This document shows positions 1 through 8,378 of a stretch of 32,198 bases of DNA, piece after piece (the stretch's first letter is position 1; the number at the start of each line of letters is the position of its first letter). The notes below the pieces were generated by a model, which saw only the letters and a program-made list of their open reading frames with translations, was not told the origin of the DNA and made no database searches. The stretch spans positions 1 to 32,198 of the forward strand of contig NZ_JACBXA010000045.1 of NCBI RefSeq assembly GCF_013870515.1, given 5' to 3'. This DNA is from Streptomyces albidus (ex Kaewkla and Franco 2022). GTDB lineage: Bacteria; Actinomycetota; Actinomycetes; Streptomycetales; Streptomycetaceae. The position numbers and the translations under genes were made by a program.

Positions 1-1
1 A

Positions 2-811
2 ACGGTCACCCGCCGGCAGTGGGCGGGGCTCGTGCTGGGCCTCGCGGGAGTCGCCATGGTCGTGCAGGACGACCTGACCTCCCCCTCCGCCGCCCCGCCG
101 GCCGCCTACCTGCTCCCGTTCGCAGGGATGGCCGGCCTGCTCGCTGCCAGCTTCCTCGAGCGGAGGGCCCGTCACCAGGTCCGGGCCGCCGACGCGCTGC
201 CGCTGCACTGCGTGGTGAGCGCACTGCTCTTCACGGCTCTCGCCGCCTTCGCCGGGCAGGGGCACCTGGAGCCGCCCGCCGACGCGGAGTTCTGGCTGGC
301 GGTGACGTGGGTGGTGGTGCTCTCGACGGTGGGCGGCTACGGCTTCTACTGGCTGAGCCTCCGGCGCAGCGGCGTCACCCGTACCAGCGCGCTGATGTAT
401 CTGACGCCTCCGACGACGGTGCTGTGGGCGTACGCCATGTTCGGTGAACGGCCGGGCCCGCTCGCGCTGGCGGGCATGGCGGTCGCGGTGCTGGGAGTCG
501 TCGTCTCGGTGCGTTCCTCGCACGTACGGACGTCAGGTTCCGGTGGCCGGTCGCACTCGCCGGGAAACACGCTCTCTGCAAAGGAACTGCAAAGCGGGGC
601 CACTCGTTACGACCGGCATGACCGCAATGACTCCTGGCTCGAACCTTCCGCTGACCGCGCCGCAGGTGGCAGTGGAAGTGACCGCGCCGACCCGGCTCGA
701 CGTATCGGGGCTCCTCCTCGGCGAACAGGGCAAGGTGCGCTCCGACGACGACTTCATCTTCTACAACCAGCCGAACGGCCCGGGGGTGAAGCACAGCAGC
801 GGTGCCGCTGA
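2..811 (+). CDS. EamA/DMT-family transporter, 3' part only (5' end outside window)
   Basis: The C-terminal half of a drug/metabolite-transporter (EamA) integral membrane protein, truncated by the window edge. Visible are hydrophobic helices around VLGLAGVAMVV, YLLPFAGMAGLLAAS, VVSALLFTALAAF and WLAVTWVVVLSTVGGYGFYWL. The repeat signature SALMYLTPPTTVLWAYAMFGE follows, and then a last helix, LALAGMAVAVLGVVVSV. Established for the family: ten-helix inner-membrane carriers of small metabolites; the substrate cannot be read. Oddity: after about position 520 the codons lose their G/C bias, yet the frame stays open to a stop at 811, overlapping the next gene by about 190 nt. The natural end of the protein is probably near 520-620, so a frameshift (real or a sequencing error) in the tail is possible. 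Family call firm, 3' end doubtful. Confidence 0.75.
   Translation, partial: TVTRRQWAGLVLGLAGVAMVVQDDLTSPSAAPPAAYLLPFAGMAGLLAASFLERRARHQVRAADALPLHCVVSALLFTALAAFAGQGHLEPPADAEFWLAVTWVVVLSTVGGYGFYWLSLRRSGVTRTSALMYLTPPTTVLWAYAMFGERPGPLALAGMAVAVLGVVVSVRSSHVRTSGSGGRSHSPGNTLSAKELQSGATRYDRHDRNDSWLEPSADRAAGGSGSDRADPARRIGAPPRRTGQGALRRRLHLLQPAERPGGEAQQRCR
576..594 (+). repeat. 11-bp-period direct repeat upstream of the TerD gene
   Basis: CTGCAAAG occurs twice (576-583 and 587-594) separated by GAA, giving an 11-bp period, one helical turn. It lies 24-42 nt before the TerD start codon. Such spacing is typical of activator sites bound by tandem monomers, but no known regulator consensus is recognised. Confidence 0.35.
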
Positions 812-1820
812 CACGATCACCGTCGACACGGCCGCCGTGCCCTCGGACGTCCAGAAGATCGTCGTCACCGCGAGTCTGGACGGTGCGACGTTCGCCGGCA
901 CGGAGCCCACGGCCACCGTCCGCGACGCCGCCACTCAGGGAGTCATCGCCACCTTCACCCCGCCGCAGCTGGGCACCGAGACGGCTCTCGTCGTGATCGA
1001 GGTCTACCGCCGCGGCGACGCCTGGAAGGTGCGCGCCGTCGGCCAGGGGTACGCGAACGGGCTCGGCGGCATCGCGAGCGACTTCGGCGTCAACGTGGAG
1101 GAGCCGGCCGCACCGGTGGCCACCCCCGCCCCCGCTCCCACCCCTCAGGCACCCCCGCCGGAGCCCGCCCCGCAGGCGGCCCCGGCGCCCCCGCCCACTC
1201 CCGCCGCCGCTGCACCGGCACCCTCCAACGGCAAGATCAATCTGGACAAGGGCAAGGTCAGCCTCCAGAAGAACCAGACGGTCTCCCTCACCAAGGGCGG
1301 CCGCCCCGTCCTGAGCAGCGTCAAGATGGGCCTCGGCTGGGAGCCCGCTTACCGCGCGGGCCGCAGGGCCCAGGAGATCGACCTGGACGCCTCGGTCATC
1401 GCCTACGACGCCAACCGCAAGAAGGTGGACGCCTGCTACTTCGGCAAGCTGGCCATCCTCAACGGCGTCGTGCAGCACTCCGGCGACAACCTCACCGGTG
1501 AGGGCGGCGGCGACGACGAGATGATCACCGTCCATCTCGGCAACCTCCCCCCGCAGGTCACTGGGCTGGTCTTCACCGTCAACTCCTTCTCGGGCCAGAA
1601 GTTCACCGAGGTCGCCAAGGCGTACTGCCGCCTCTTGGACGCGGGCACCAACGAGGAGCTGGTCCGCTTCGACCTCAGCAACGCGGAGCCGCGCACGGGG
1701 GTCCTGATGTGCAAGCTGGTGCGCCAGTTCTCCGGGGAGTGGGACATGACGGCCCTCGGTGAGTACGTCGACTCCCGTACGGTCCGCGGCATGATCAAGC
1801 CGGGCGGCGCCGCGCTGTAG
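618..1820 (+). CDS. TerD-family protein with two TerD domains joined by a Pro/Ala-rich linker
   Basis: A 400-residue protein of the TerD (tellurite/stress resistance, calcium-binding) family. Residues 1-160 form a first TerD domain containing the family signature RSDDDFIFYNQP at 41-52. Residues 161-205 are a linker made almost only of Pro, Ala, Thr and Glu. Residues 206-400 form a second TerD domain with the acidic loop SGDNLTGEGGGDDE (288-301), the calcium-binding segment of the family. Single TerD proteins are about 190 residues, so this is a tandem form common in Streptomyces. The start is ATG 618; ATG 627 is an equally good alternative. No convincing Shine-Dalgarno sequence precedes either. 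No other ter gene is adjacent. The function is probably in envelope or stress-linked calcium signalling; the precise role is unknown. Confidence 0.9.
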   Translation: MTAMTPGSNLPLTAPQVAVEVTAPTRLDVSGLLLGEQGKVRSDDDFIFYNQPNGPGVKHSSGAADTITVDTAAVPSDVQKIVVTASLDGATFAGTEPTATVRDAATQGVIATFTPPQLGTETALVVIEVYRRGDAWKVRAVGQGYANGLGGIASDFGVNVEEPAAPVATPAPAPTPQAPPPEPAPQAAPAPPPTPAAAAPAPSNGKINLDKGKVSLQKNQTVSLTKGGRPVLSSVKMGLGWEPAYRAGRRAQEIDLDASVIAYDANRKKVDACYFGKLAILNGVVQHSGDNLTGEGGGDDEMITVHLGNLPPQVTGLVFTVNSFSGQKFTEVAKAYCRLLDAGTNEELVRFDLSNAEPRTGVLMCKLVRQFSGEWDMTALGEYVDSRTVRGMIKPGGAAL

Positions 1821-2096
1821 CCGGGGCGGAGCACAGGCGGGACGCAGACGGACACGGCCGGAGCCCGAGGCGGCGACGGCGCACAGCTGCGGAGTGGGGC
1901 GCGGGCGACTTCCGACGCGCCCCACAAGTCATAGCCGGCCGAATCCGGGGTACCGCGAGAAGACGGCACATTGAGCACGCGTACGGGCATCGCGTTCAGG
2001 CCGAGCGTCTGCATGCGCGCGCCGCGCTCGGCACGCGGCTCGCCGCACGGTCCATGACTGCACAGGCACCGAAGCATGCATAAGGAGGCGCTTCAC
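1821..2096. other. Intergenic region with one hairpin and an RBS
   Basis: No gene is seen. It contains the inverted repeat at 1894-1925 listed separately, and the AAGGAGG ribosome-binding site at 2082-2088 for the next gene. A promoter for the aldehyde dehydrogenase probably lies here, but no convincing -35/-10 pair is visible. Confidence 0.5.
1894..1925 (+). terminator. Hairpin after the TerD gene
   Basis: A perfect 10-bp inverted repeat, GTGGGGCGCG (1894-1903) and CGCGCCCCAC (1916-1925), with a 12-nt loop, 74 nt past the TerD stop. There is no U tract, which is usual for high-GC actinobacterial terminators. Confidence 0.55.
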
Positions 2097-3494
2097 ATGG
2101 CCATCGCCACGGTGAACCCGGCCACGGGCGAGACCCTCAAGACGTTCGAGCCCCTGAACGTCGGCGAGATCGAGGAGCGGCTCTTCCGGGCCGAGCGCGC
2201 CTTCCGCGCATACAGCCGTACCGACTTCGCCCAGCGCGCGGGGCTCATGCACCGGGCGGCGGACCTGCTGGAAGCAGACCAGGAGTCGATCGCCCGCACC
2301 ATGACCACCGAGATGGGCAAGACGCTCGTCTCGGCCCGCGCCGAGGCGGCCAAGTGCGTCAAGGCGATGCGCTGGTACGCCGAGCACGCCGAGGCCCAGC
2401 TGGCCGACGAGCACCCCGCCAAGGCCGACGTCGAGGACTCCGGCGCGGCACGCGCCTTCGTGCGGTACCGCCCCATCGGCACCGTCCTCGCCGTCATGCC
2501 GTGGAACTTCCCGCTCTGGCAGGTCATCCGCTTCGCCGCCCCGGCTCTGATGGCCGGGAACACGGGGCTGCTCAAGCACGCCTCGAACGTGCCCCAGACC
2601 GCGCTGTACGTGGAGGAGCTCTTCCGCAGGGCGGGCTTCCCGGAGGGCGCCTTCCAGACCCTGCTCGTCGGCTCCGGCGCCGTCGCGGACCTGCTGCGCG
2701 ACGACCGGATCGTGGCCGCCACCCTCACGGGGAGCGAGCCGGCGGGTCGCTCGGTCGCCTCCATCGCGGGGGACGAGATCAAGAAGACCGTGCTGGAACT
2801 GGGCGGCAGCGACCCGTTCCTGGTGCTTCCCTCGGCCGATCTGGACAAGGCGATCCGCACAGCTGTGACCGCCCGAGTGCAGAACGCGGGTCAGTCCTGC
2901 ATCGCCGCGAAGCGCTTCATCGTCCACGCGGACGTCTTCGAGCAGTTCGCTTCCGGGTTCGTGGAGCGCATGGCGGCCCTCAAGGTGGGCGACCCGATGG
3001 ACGAGGGCACCGACGTCGGGCCGCTCTCCAGCGCGCAGGGGCGCTCCGACCTGGAGGAACTCGTCGACGACGCCACCAGGCGCGGCGCCACCGCCCTGTG
3101 CGGAGGCGGGCGTCCGCTTCATCTCCAGGAAGGCTGGTTCTACGAGCCGACCGTCCTGACCGGCATCACGGAGGAGATGAGGATCCACAAGGAGGAGGCG
3201 TTCGGCCCGGTCGCCTCCCTGTACCGCGTGACCGACCTCGAAGAGGCCCTGACGCTCGCCAACGACTCCCCGTTCGGCCTCAGCTCCAACGCGTGGACGC
3301 GCGACCCCGCCGAGCAGGAGGTCCTGACGCGGGATCTGGAGGCCGGCGGCATCTTCTTCAACGGCATGACCGCTTCGCACCCCGGGCTGCCCTTCGGCGG
3401 CGCCAAGCGCTCGGGGTACGGGCGGGAGCTTGCGGGCCACGGCATCCGCGAGTTCTGCAACCCGACCACTGTCTGGTTCGGCCCTGAAGAGTGA
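2097..3494 (+). CDS. gabD: NAD(P)-dependent succinic-semialdehyde dehydrogenase family protein
   Basis: A 465-residue soluble aldehyde dehydrogenase. The sequence shows the cofactor-site motif PWNFPLWQ, the catalytic general base Glu234 in LELGGSDPF and the nucleophile Cys268 in NAGQSCIAAKRF. The 34-residue spacing between them is normal for the family. The C-terminal segment GLPFGGAKRSGYGRELAGHG closely resembles GabD-type succinate-semialdehyde dehydrogenases, which oxidise succinic semialdehyde to succinate, usually with NADP+. The start is ATG 2097, chosen because AAGGAGG lies 8 nt upstream; an earlier in-frame ATG at 2076 lies before that site. It stands as a single gene with hairpins on both sides. 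The substrate is inferred; related aldehydes are possible. Confidence 0.88.
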   Translation: MAIATVNPATGETLKTFEPLNVGEIEERLFRAERAFRAYSRTDFAQRAGLMHRAADLLEADQESIARTMTTEMGKTLVSARAEAAKCVKAMRWYAEHAEAQLADEHPAKADVEDSGAARAFVRYRPIGTVLAVMPWNFPLWQVIRFAAPALMAGNTGLLKHASNVPQTALYVEELFRRAGFPEGAFQTLLVGSGAVADLLRDDRIVAATLTGSEPAGRSVASIAGDEIKKTVLELGGSDPFLVLPSADLDKAIRTAVTARVQNAGQSCIAAKRFIVHADVFEQFASGFVERMAALKVGDPMDEGTDVGPLSSAQGRSDLEELVDDATRRGATALCGGGRPLHLQEGWFYEPTVLTGITEEMRIHKEEAFGPVASLYRVTDLEEALTLANDSPFGLSSNAWTRDPAEQEVLTRDLEAGGIFFNGMTASHPGLPFGGAKRSGYGRELAGHGIREFCNPTTVWFGPEE

Positions 3495-3827
3495 GTCAGC
3501 AGGAGTGACAATGGTCTTGTCCGGTCCCAGGAGGCCGTGAGCCCTCGGGGCCATGGCATCGGGGCCGGGCGCAGAGTCCGGTGGGGACCGGGCGGGCGGG
3601 CCGTGTGAGAAGAGACGGCCCGCTCGCCCGGCCTCTGCCGCACGGGCCGCACCCCTCCCCGCCCAGGCACCTCCGCAGGCGGCCCTCGCACCGCGGGCCG
3701 GAGCCGCCGGGCACGGCGATAGGGTCTGCGTCGCGAGCCGGCGCCCCACGCACGCCGCTTCCCTGGATGCGTCCTGCCCGGTTCGCGCGTTGCGCCGTCG
3801 TCCGTCCACCCGGAGGTCCCGCCAGCC
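3495..3827. other. 333-nt intergenic region
   Basis: No gene is seen. It holds the strong hairpin at 3588-3631 and the GGAGG site at 3812-3816 that serves the crotonase start. Codon bias does not support coding in any frame. Confidence 0.5.
3588..3631 (+). terminator. Strong GC-rich hairpin after gabD-like gene
   Basis: The 17-nt arms 3588-3604 and 3615-3631 pair completely except for one G-U wobble, around a 10-nt loop (3605-3614). It lies 94 nt beyond the aldehyde dehydrogenase stop. No U tract follows. Most likely a transcription terminator. Confidence 0.65.
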
Positions 3828-4592
3828 ATGGCCGTACGCACCGAAAGGAACGGCCCGGTCACCACGGTCGTCCTCTCCCGGCCCGCCGCCCGCAACGCCG
3901 TCGACGGCGCGACCGCCGCCGCCCTGGCCGACGCCTTCCGCGCCTTCGAGGAGGACCCCGAGGCGCTGGTCGCGGTCCTGTGGGGCGAAGGCGGCACCTT
4001 CTGCGCGGGCGCCGATCTCAAGGCCATCGGCACCGACCGGGCCAACCGCGTCGCCCCCGACGGCGACGGCCCGATGGGCCCCACGCGGATGCGCCTGACG
4101 AAACCGGTCATCGCCGCGGTCAGCGGCCACGCGGTCGCAGGCGGGCTCGAACTCGCGCTCTGGTGCGATCTGCGCGTGGCCGAGGAGGACGCCGTCTTCG
4201 GCGTCTTCTGCCGGCGCTGGGGTGTGCCTCTGATCGACGGCGGTACGGTCCGCCTCCCCCGCCTGATCGGTACGAGCCGGGCGCTCGACCTCATCCTCAC
4301 GGGCCGTCCCGTCCCCGCGACCGAGGCCCTCGACATGGGGCTCGCCAACCGGCTCGTCGCGCCCGGCACGGCCCGCGAGGCCGCCGAAGAGCTGGCAGCC
4401 GAACTGGCACGCTTCCCGCAGACCTGTCTGCGCGGCGACCTGGCCTCCGTCCACGAGCAGGAGGGCCTGACCGAGGAGGAGGCGATGGACCGCGAACTGC
4501 GCCACGGGCAGGCCGCGTTGCTCGAAGCCGGCGAGGGCGCGGCCCGCTTCGCCGCGGGCGCCGGACGGCACGGAGACTTCAAGGCGATCTGA
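3828..4592 (+). CDS. Crotonase / enoyl-CoA hydratase family protein
   Basis: A 254-residue crotonase-fold enzyme acting on acyl-CoA thioesters. Oxyanion-hole elements are visible at FCAGADLKAI (about residues 58-67) and GHAVAGGLELALWCDLRVA. The latter carries the first catalytic-type Glu. The region that in enoyl-CoA hydratase holds the second catalytic Glu reads FGVFCRRWGVPLIDGGT, with no Glu. The enzyme may therefore be a hydrolase, isomerase or other crotonase rather than a true hydratase. GGAGG at 3812-3816 supports ATG 3828. The gene is convergent with the next one and faces it across only 65 nt. The specific substrate cannot be assigned. Confidence 0.9.
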   Translation: MAVRTERNGPVTTVVLSRPAARNAVDGATAAALADAFRAFEEDPEALVAVLWGEGGTFCAGADLKAIGTDRANRVAPDGDGPMGPTRMRLTKPVIAAVSGHAVAGGLELALWCDLRVAEEDAVFGVFCRRWGVPLIDGGTVRLPRLIGTSRALDLILTGRPVPATEALDMGLANRLVAPGTAREAAEELAAELARFPQTCLRGDLASVHEQEGLTEEEAMDRELRHGQAALLEAGEGAARFAAGAGRHGDFKAI

Positions 4593-4594
4593 GA

Positions 4595-4637
4595 CGTCTC
4601 ACCGGGCGGGCCGGAGACGGGGCCCAGCTTGTGCCCC
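4595..4637. terminator. Possible convergent terminator
   Basis: In the short gap between two converging genes, CGTCTC (4595-4600) pairs with GAGACG (4614-4619), and GGGGC (4619-4623) with GCCCC (4633-4637). Both stems are short, so the call is weak. Confidence 0.3.
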
Positions 4638-4657
4638 GCACGCCCTGCTCCGCCGGT

Positions 4658-6229
4658 TCAGTTCAGCCGGCTCCGCGCTTTGAAGGCCGCCTTGCGGGCC
4701 TCCTTCGCCGTCTGCCTGTCGGGATGCACCCGGCCCATCGCCTCCAGCACCTCGCCCGTCGCGGGGTGTTCGACCTTCCAGGCCTTGTCGAAGAAGCCGG
4801 CGTGCTGGTCGACGAGCCCCTGTACGAGCCCCTGCAGTTCGGCGGCTTCGCCTGCGGTGGCGAGCTGGGCCGCGATGGTGTCGACGGTCAGCCAGAAGAC
4901 CATCTCCTCATCCGGCTGCGGAACGTCCTGGGCACCGTGCTCCACCAGCCAGACCCTCGCCAGGCCGCCCAGCTCCCGGTCCTCCAGCACCTCGCGCAGG
5001 GCGGGTTCGGCATCCATGCCGATGAGCGAGAGGGCCTGCTGGCAGGCGAGGCGGCGTGAAGGGGCGTGGTCGTCCGTTCCGTGCGCCGCGGCGAGCAGTT
5101 CACGGGCGGCCAGCAGAGGTGTACGCGCGGCGAGCCAGGACTCGATCTCCGCCTGTGCGTTCTCCTCGGTATAGGCGGGCAGCGCGTCCAGCAGCTTCGC
5201 CGCCTCGGCGTCGGCGAGGTCGCCCACTGCCGGCGCGTCGATGCCCGCCTCGCGGATCCGGGTCCGTACGCCGTAGATGCCCAGCGGCGTCAGCCGCACC
5301 ATTCCGTAGCGGGTGACGTCCTCGTCGTCCAACTGCTCCGGCAGCTCGGCGTCTTCGTCCGTCTCCTCGGTCAACGCCTCGTCGACGGGGCGGTATTCGA
5401 CCAGCCCCGTCGGTGCGAGCATCCGGAACTGCTCGTCGAGCTTCATCATCGCCGCCGAGACCTCTTCGAGGACCTCGTCGGTCGGTTCGTCCATGTCGTC
5501 CGGGACGATCATCGAGGCGGCGAGCACCGGCAGGGGCACCATCGCCCCGGCGGAGACGGCCTGATCGGTGGCGGTGAGGAGGTAGAGGTTGCCCAGGGTG
5601 CCGTCGAGGAAGTCGGCCTCCTTCTCCGGATTCCAGTCCAGGGAGTCGAGGTCGATGGCTTCCGGATCGATCTCTCCGTCGTCGCCGGTGATTCCTTCGA
5701 GCCCTCCGACGAGGTCCTCGAAACTCGGCGTGGCGGCGTCGGCGAGGACGCTCTCCATCCCTTCCTGCCAGATCTCCAGGACGTCGACGGGGCTGCCGCC
5801 GCCGCGGAGTTGGTCCAGTTCGTCCCCGGGACGCGCCGTGCCCACGGGCTGCTCGGTGAGTCCGGCCGGGTTGACGGGCCCGTCACCCGTCTCCTCGCTC
5901 TCGCCGTGCTCCTCTACCTCCAACAGGCCCGTGTCGATGGCCAGATGCCATGCCTGGGACGTGTGAACCTGCCCGTCCTCGTCGTCGGAGAGACCCAGAT
6001 GTCCGGTCGCTTCCTTCAGCTTGTCGGCGAGCAGTTCACCGCCCGCTCCGACCGGAACTCCCGCCGCGCTCCCGTTCCCGGCGCCGCCCTCGGCCCCGGC
6101 CCAACTCGCAAGCCTGGCTGCCCGTGCGAAGAGCGGTGCGGCGAGTGCGTCCCGCGCCAGCTCTGCTTCCGAAGGCAGCCGCACAGGCGGCATGGCGGGA
6201 CGGTCGTCACCGGTCAATTCACCGGACAT
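4658..6229 (-). CDS. Unrecognised acidic cytosolic protein (conserved-type hypothetical)
   Basis: A 523-residue protein that I do not recognise. It is strongly acidic (for example LGLSDDEDGQVH, VDEALTEETDEDAELPEQLDDED). There is no signal peptide or clear membrane segment. About two thirds along, RYGMVRLTPLGIYGVRTRI resembles the wing of a winged-helix domain. The following Ala/Leu-rich segment (LLAARELLAAAHGTDD through REVLEDRELGGLARVWLVEHG) looks like HEAT-type helical repeats. The C-terminus is basic (RQTAKEARKAAFKARSRLN). Start: ATG 6229 is preferred because AGGAG lies about 12 nt upstream. The in-frame ATG 6241 directly abuts that AGGAG and is less plausible. It is single and convergent with the crotonase. 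No function is offered. Confidence 0.8.
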   Translation of the reverse strand: MSGELTGDDRPAMPPVRLPSEAELARDALAAPLFARAARLASWAGAEGGAGNGSAAGVPVGAGGELLADKLKEATGHLGLSDDEDGQVHTSQAWHLAIDTGLLEVEEHGESEETGDGPVNPAGLTEQPVGTARPGDELDQLRGGGSPVDVLEIWQEGMESVLADAATPSFEDLVGGLEGITGDDGEIDPEAIDLDSLDWNPEKEADFLDGTLGNLYLLTATDQAVSAGAMVPLPVLAASMIVPDDMDEPTDEVLEEVSAAMMKLDEQFRMLAPTGLVEYRPVDEALTEETDEDAELPEQLDDEDVTRYGMVRLTPLGIYGVRTRIREAGIDAPAVGDLADAEAAKLLDALPAYTEENAQAEIESWLAARTPLLAARELLAAAHGTDDHAPSRRLACQQALSLIGMDAEPALREVLEDRELGGLARVWLVEHGAQDVPQPDEEMVFWLTVDTIAAQLATAGEAAELQGLVQGLVDQHAGFFDKAWKVEHPATGEVLEAMGRVHPDRQTAKEARKAAFKARSRLN

Positions 6230-6530
6230 CAGCGCGTTCATCTCCTACGGGTGCTACACATAGCCGGAATGATGCGGCCCCCAGAGTAGACGGGATGTGT
6301 CCCCCACTGCCCGAATCGCACGCCCGCCACCCCGGCGCCTGTCCGTCACCGTTCGGCAGCGCTGAGTGTCATCGGGCGTCGACTGCGCAGCAGTTGTGTC
6401 GCACTCGTACCGACTGGTCCGTCATCTGCTTGACAACCAGAGTTCGGGCGCCAGACTTTACGCGCGTAGAGAATGGCCGGACCGTATCGCACAACCGAAC
6501 CACAAACCGCCACCCCCCTCGGAGGCACCG
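6230..6530. other. 301-nt divergent intergenic region
   Basis: This is the promoter region between the hypothetical gene (minus) and the nuclease gene (plus). A TTGACA hexamer at 6430-6435 is the only clear -35-like element for the plus strand. The best -10 partners are weak (around 6453-6460 or TAGAGA at 6467-6472). GGAGG at 6521-6525 is the nuclease ribosome-binding site. No small gene is supported. Confidence 0.45.
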
Positions 6531-8360
6531 TTGTCTTCCCGTCTCGCACGCACATCGGCCATCACCGTCGTGGCGCTGTGCTCCACACTGCTGGTACTGC
6601 CTTCCTTCTCCGCGTCCGGAAGCACGGTCAAGGCGCCCCGTCTTCACGAGATCCAGGGCAGTGAACGAATATCCCCGCTCGCCGGCAAGCAGGTCAGCGA
6701 CGTGCCGGGGGTCGTCACCGCTGTGCGGGGCTTCGGCAAGGCGCGCGGCTTCTGGCTGCAGGACCCCAAGCCGGACAGCGACCCGGCCACCAGCGAGGGC
6801 GTGTTCGTCTACACCGGCGAGAAGACCCCCGACGTGAAGGTGGAGGACTCCGTCCGCGTCTCCGGTGAGGTCAGCGAGTTCTACCCCGGCGGCAAGGACG
6901 TCGGCGGCCAGTCCGTCACGCAGCTGACCGGTGCGAAGTGGACGGTGAAGTCCAGGGGCGAGCGGCTGCCCAAGGCCGCAGCCCTGAACGCCGACCGCGT
7001 CCCGGACAAGTACGCGCCGAAGGGCGGGGAGAACGGCGACATCGAGGGGCTGAAGCTGCGCCCCGAGGAGAACGCCCTCGACCTCTACGAGTCCCTCGAA
7101 GGCATGCGCACGCAGCTGAAGAACGCACCGGTGACCGGCCCGACCACCGAGTTCGGCGAGCTGTGGGTGACCGCCGACCCCGAAGAGAACCCGACTCCGC
7201 GCGGCGGCACCCTCTACGGCGACTACGACGAGCAGAACGGCGCCCGGGTGAAGGTCAGTTCGCTGCTCGACCTGAAGGAGCACCCCTTCCCCGACGCGAA
7301 CGTCGGTGACGCGCTGAGCGGTACCACAGCGGGCCCGCTCGACTACGACAACTTCGGCGGGTACACCGTACGGGCCACCGCCATGGGCGAGTTGAAGGAC
7401 AACAAGCTCAAGCGGGAGAAGACCCGCAAGCAGCGCAAGGACCAACTCGCCGTCGCCACCTACAACGTCGAGAACCTCTCCCCCGCCAGCGACGCCGCCA
7501 AGTTCGACCGCCTCGCCGAGGGGCTGGTCGAGAACCTCGCCTCACCCGACGTCGTCGCCCTCGAAGAGGTGCAGGACAACTCCGGGCCGGACGACGACGG
7601 CACCGTCGCCGCCGACAAGACCCTCGACCAGCTGACCGCCGCCATCAAGAAGGCGGGCGGACCCGCCTACGAGTGGCGGCAGATCAGCCCCGAGGACAAG
7701 GCGGACGGCGGCCAGCCCGGCGGCAACATCCGCGTCGCCTTCCTCTACAACCCGAAGCGGGTCTCCTTCACCGACCGCAAGGGCGGCGACGCGACCAGCC
7801 CGGTCAAGGTCGAGGACGACGGCGGCGCGCCGAAGCTGTCCGCCAACCCCGGACGCGTCACGCCGCAGGATGCCGCCTGGAAGGAGACCCGCAAGCCCCT
7901 GGCGGGCGAGTTCACCTTCCGCGGACGTCAAGTCTTCGTCGTGGCCAACCACTTCAGCTCCAAGGGCGGTGACGCCCCCATGGAGGGCCGCATCCAGCCG
8001 CCGGAGCGCGCCTCGGAGAAGCAGCGCGTCGAACAGGCGAAGCTCGTCAACGCCTTCGCCAAGGAAGTCCAGTCGGTCGACTCGAAGGCCGCCGTCATCG
8101 CCGCCGGCGACTTCAACGACTTCCCCTTCTCCCCCAGCCTCGACGCGGTGCGTGCGGGCAAGGCCCTGACGAGCCCGATGGAGAAGCTGCCCGCAGGCGA
8201 GCACTACGGCTACGTCTTCAGCGGCAACTCGCAGGTCCTCGACCACGTTCTGACCAGCAAGGGCACCGGGGCCGTGGAGTACGACATCGTCCACATCAAC
8301 GCCGAGTTCCACGACCAGGCCAGTGACCACGACCCGACGGTGATCCGGCTCAACCGCTGA
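6531..8360 (+). CDS. Secreted endonuclease/exonuclease/phosphatase (EEP) family enzyme with OB-fold N-terminal domain
   Basis: A 609-residue exported enzyme resembling extracellular nucleases of the ExeM/NucH type. Order: a signal peptide (residues 1-32, basic start then AITVVALCSTLLVLPSFSASG); a YhcR-like OB-fold domain (about 40-130, VSDVPGVVTAVRG...GFWLQDP); a linker; and an EEP domain from about 305 to the end. EEP metal and catalytic motifs are all visible: VATYNVENL, VVALEEVQDN, VVANHFSSKGGD, AAGDFNDFPFSP, LDHVLTS and ASDHDPTVIRL. The start is TTG 6531, 5 nt after GGAGG and directly before the signal peptide; reading further upstream would bury the signal peptide. It probably degrades extracellular nucleic acid or phosphoesters; the substrate is inferred. 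No cell-wall anchor is visible. Confidence 0.9.
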   Translation: MSSRLARTSAITVVALCSTLLVLPSFSASGSTVKAPRLHEIQGSERISPLAGKQVSDVPGVVTAVRGFGKARGFWLQDPKPDSDPATSEGVFVYTGEKTPDVKVEDSVRVSGEVSEFYPGGKDVGGQSVTQLTGAKWTVKSRGERLPKAAALNADRVPDKYAPKGGENGDIEGLKLRPEENALDLYESLEGMRTQLKNAPVTGPTTEFGELWVTADPEENPTPRGGTLYGDYDEQNGARVKVSSLLDLKEHPFPDANVGDALSGTTAGPLDYDNFGGYTVRATAMGELKDNKLKREKTRKQRKDQLAVATYNVENLSPASDAAKFDRLAEGLVENLASPDVVALEEVQDNSGPDDDGTVAADKTLDQLTAAIKKAGGPAYEWRQISPEDKADGGQPGGNIRVAFLYNPKRVSFTDRKGGDATSPVKVEDDGGAPKLSANPGRVTPQDAAWKETRKPLAGEFTFRGRQVFVVANHFSSKGGDAPMEGRIQPPERASEKQRVEQAKLVNAFAKEVQSVDSKAAVIAAGDFNDFPFSPSLDAVRAGKALTSPMEKLPAGEHYGYVFSGNSQVLDHVLTSKGTGAVEYDIVHINAEFHDQASDHDPTVIRLNR

Positions 8361-8378
8361 CACGGCGGGACCGCGGAC

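Noticed and set aside
1929..4571. 880-codon open frame on the minus strand opposite the aldehyde dehydrogenase and crotonase
   Set aside because: It is antisense to two clear enzymes. Its composition (Gly/Arg/Val/Asp-rich, no domains) is the usual mirror of high-GC3 codons.
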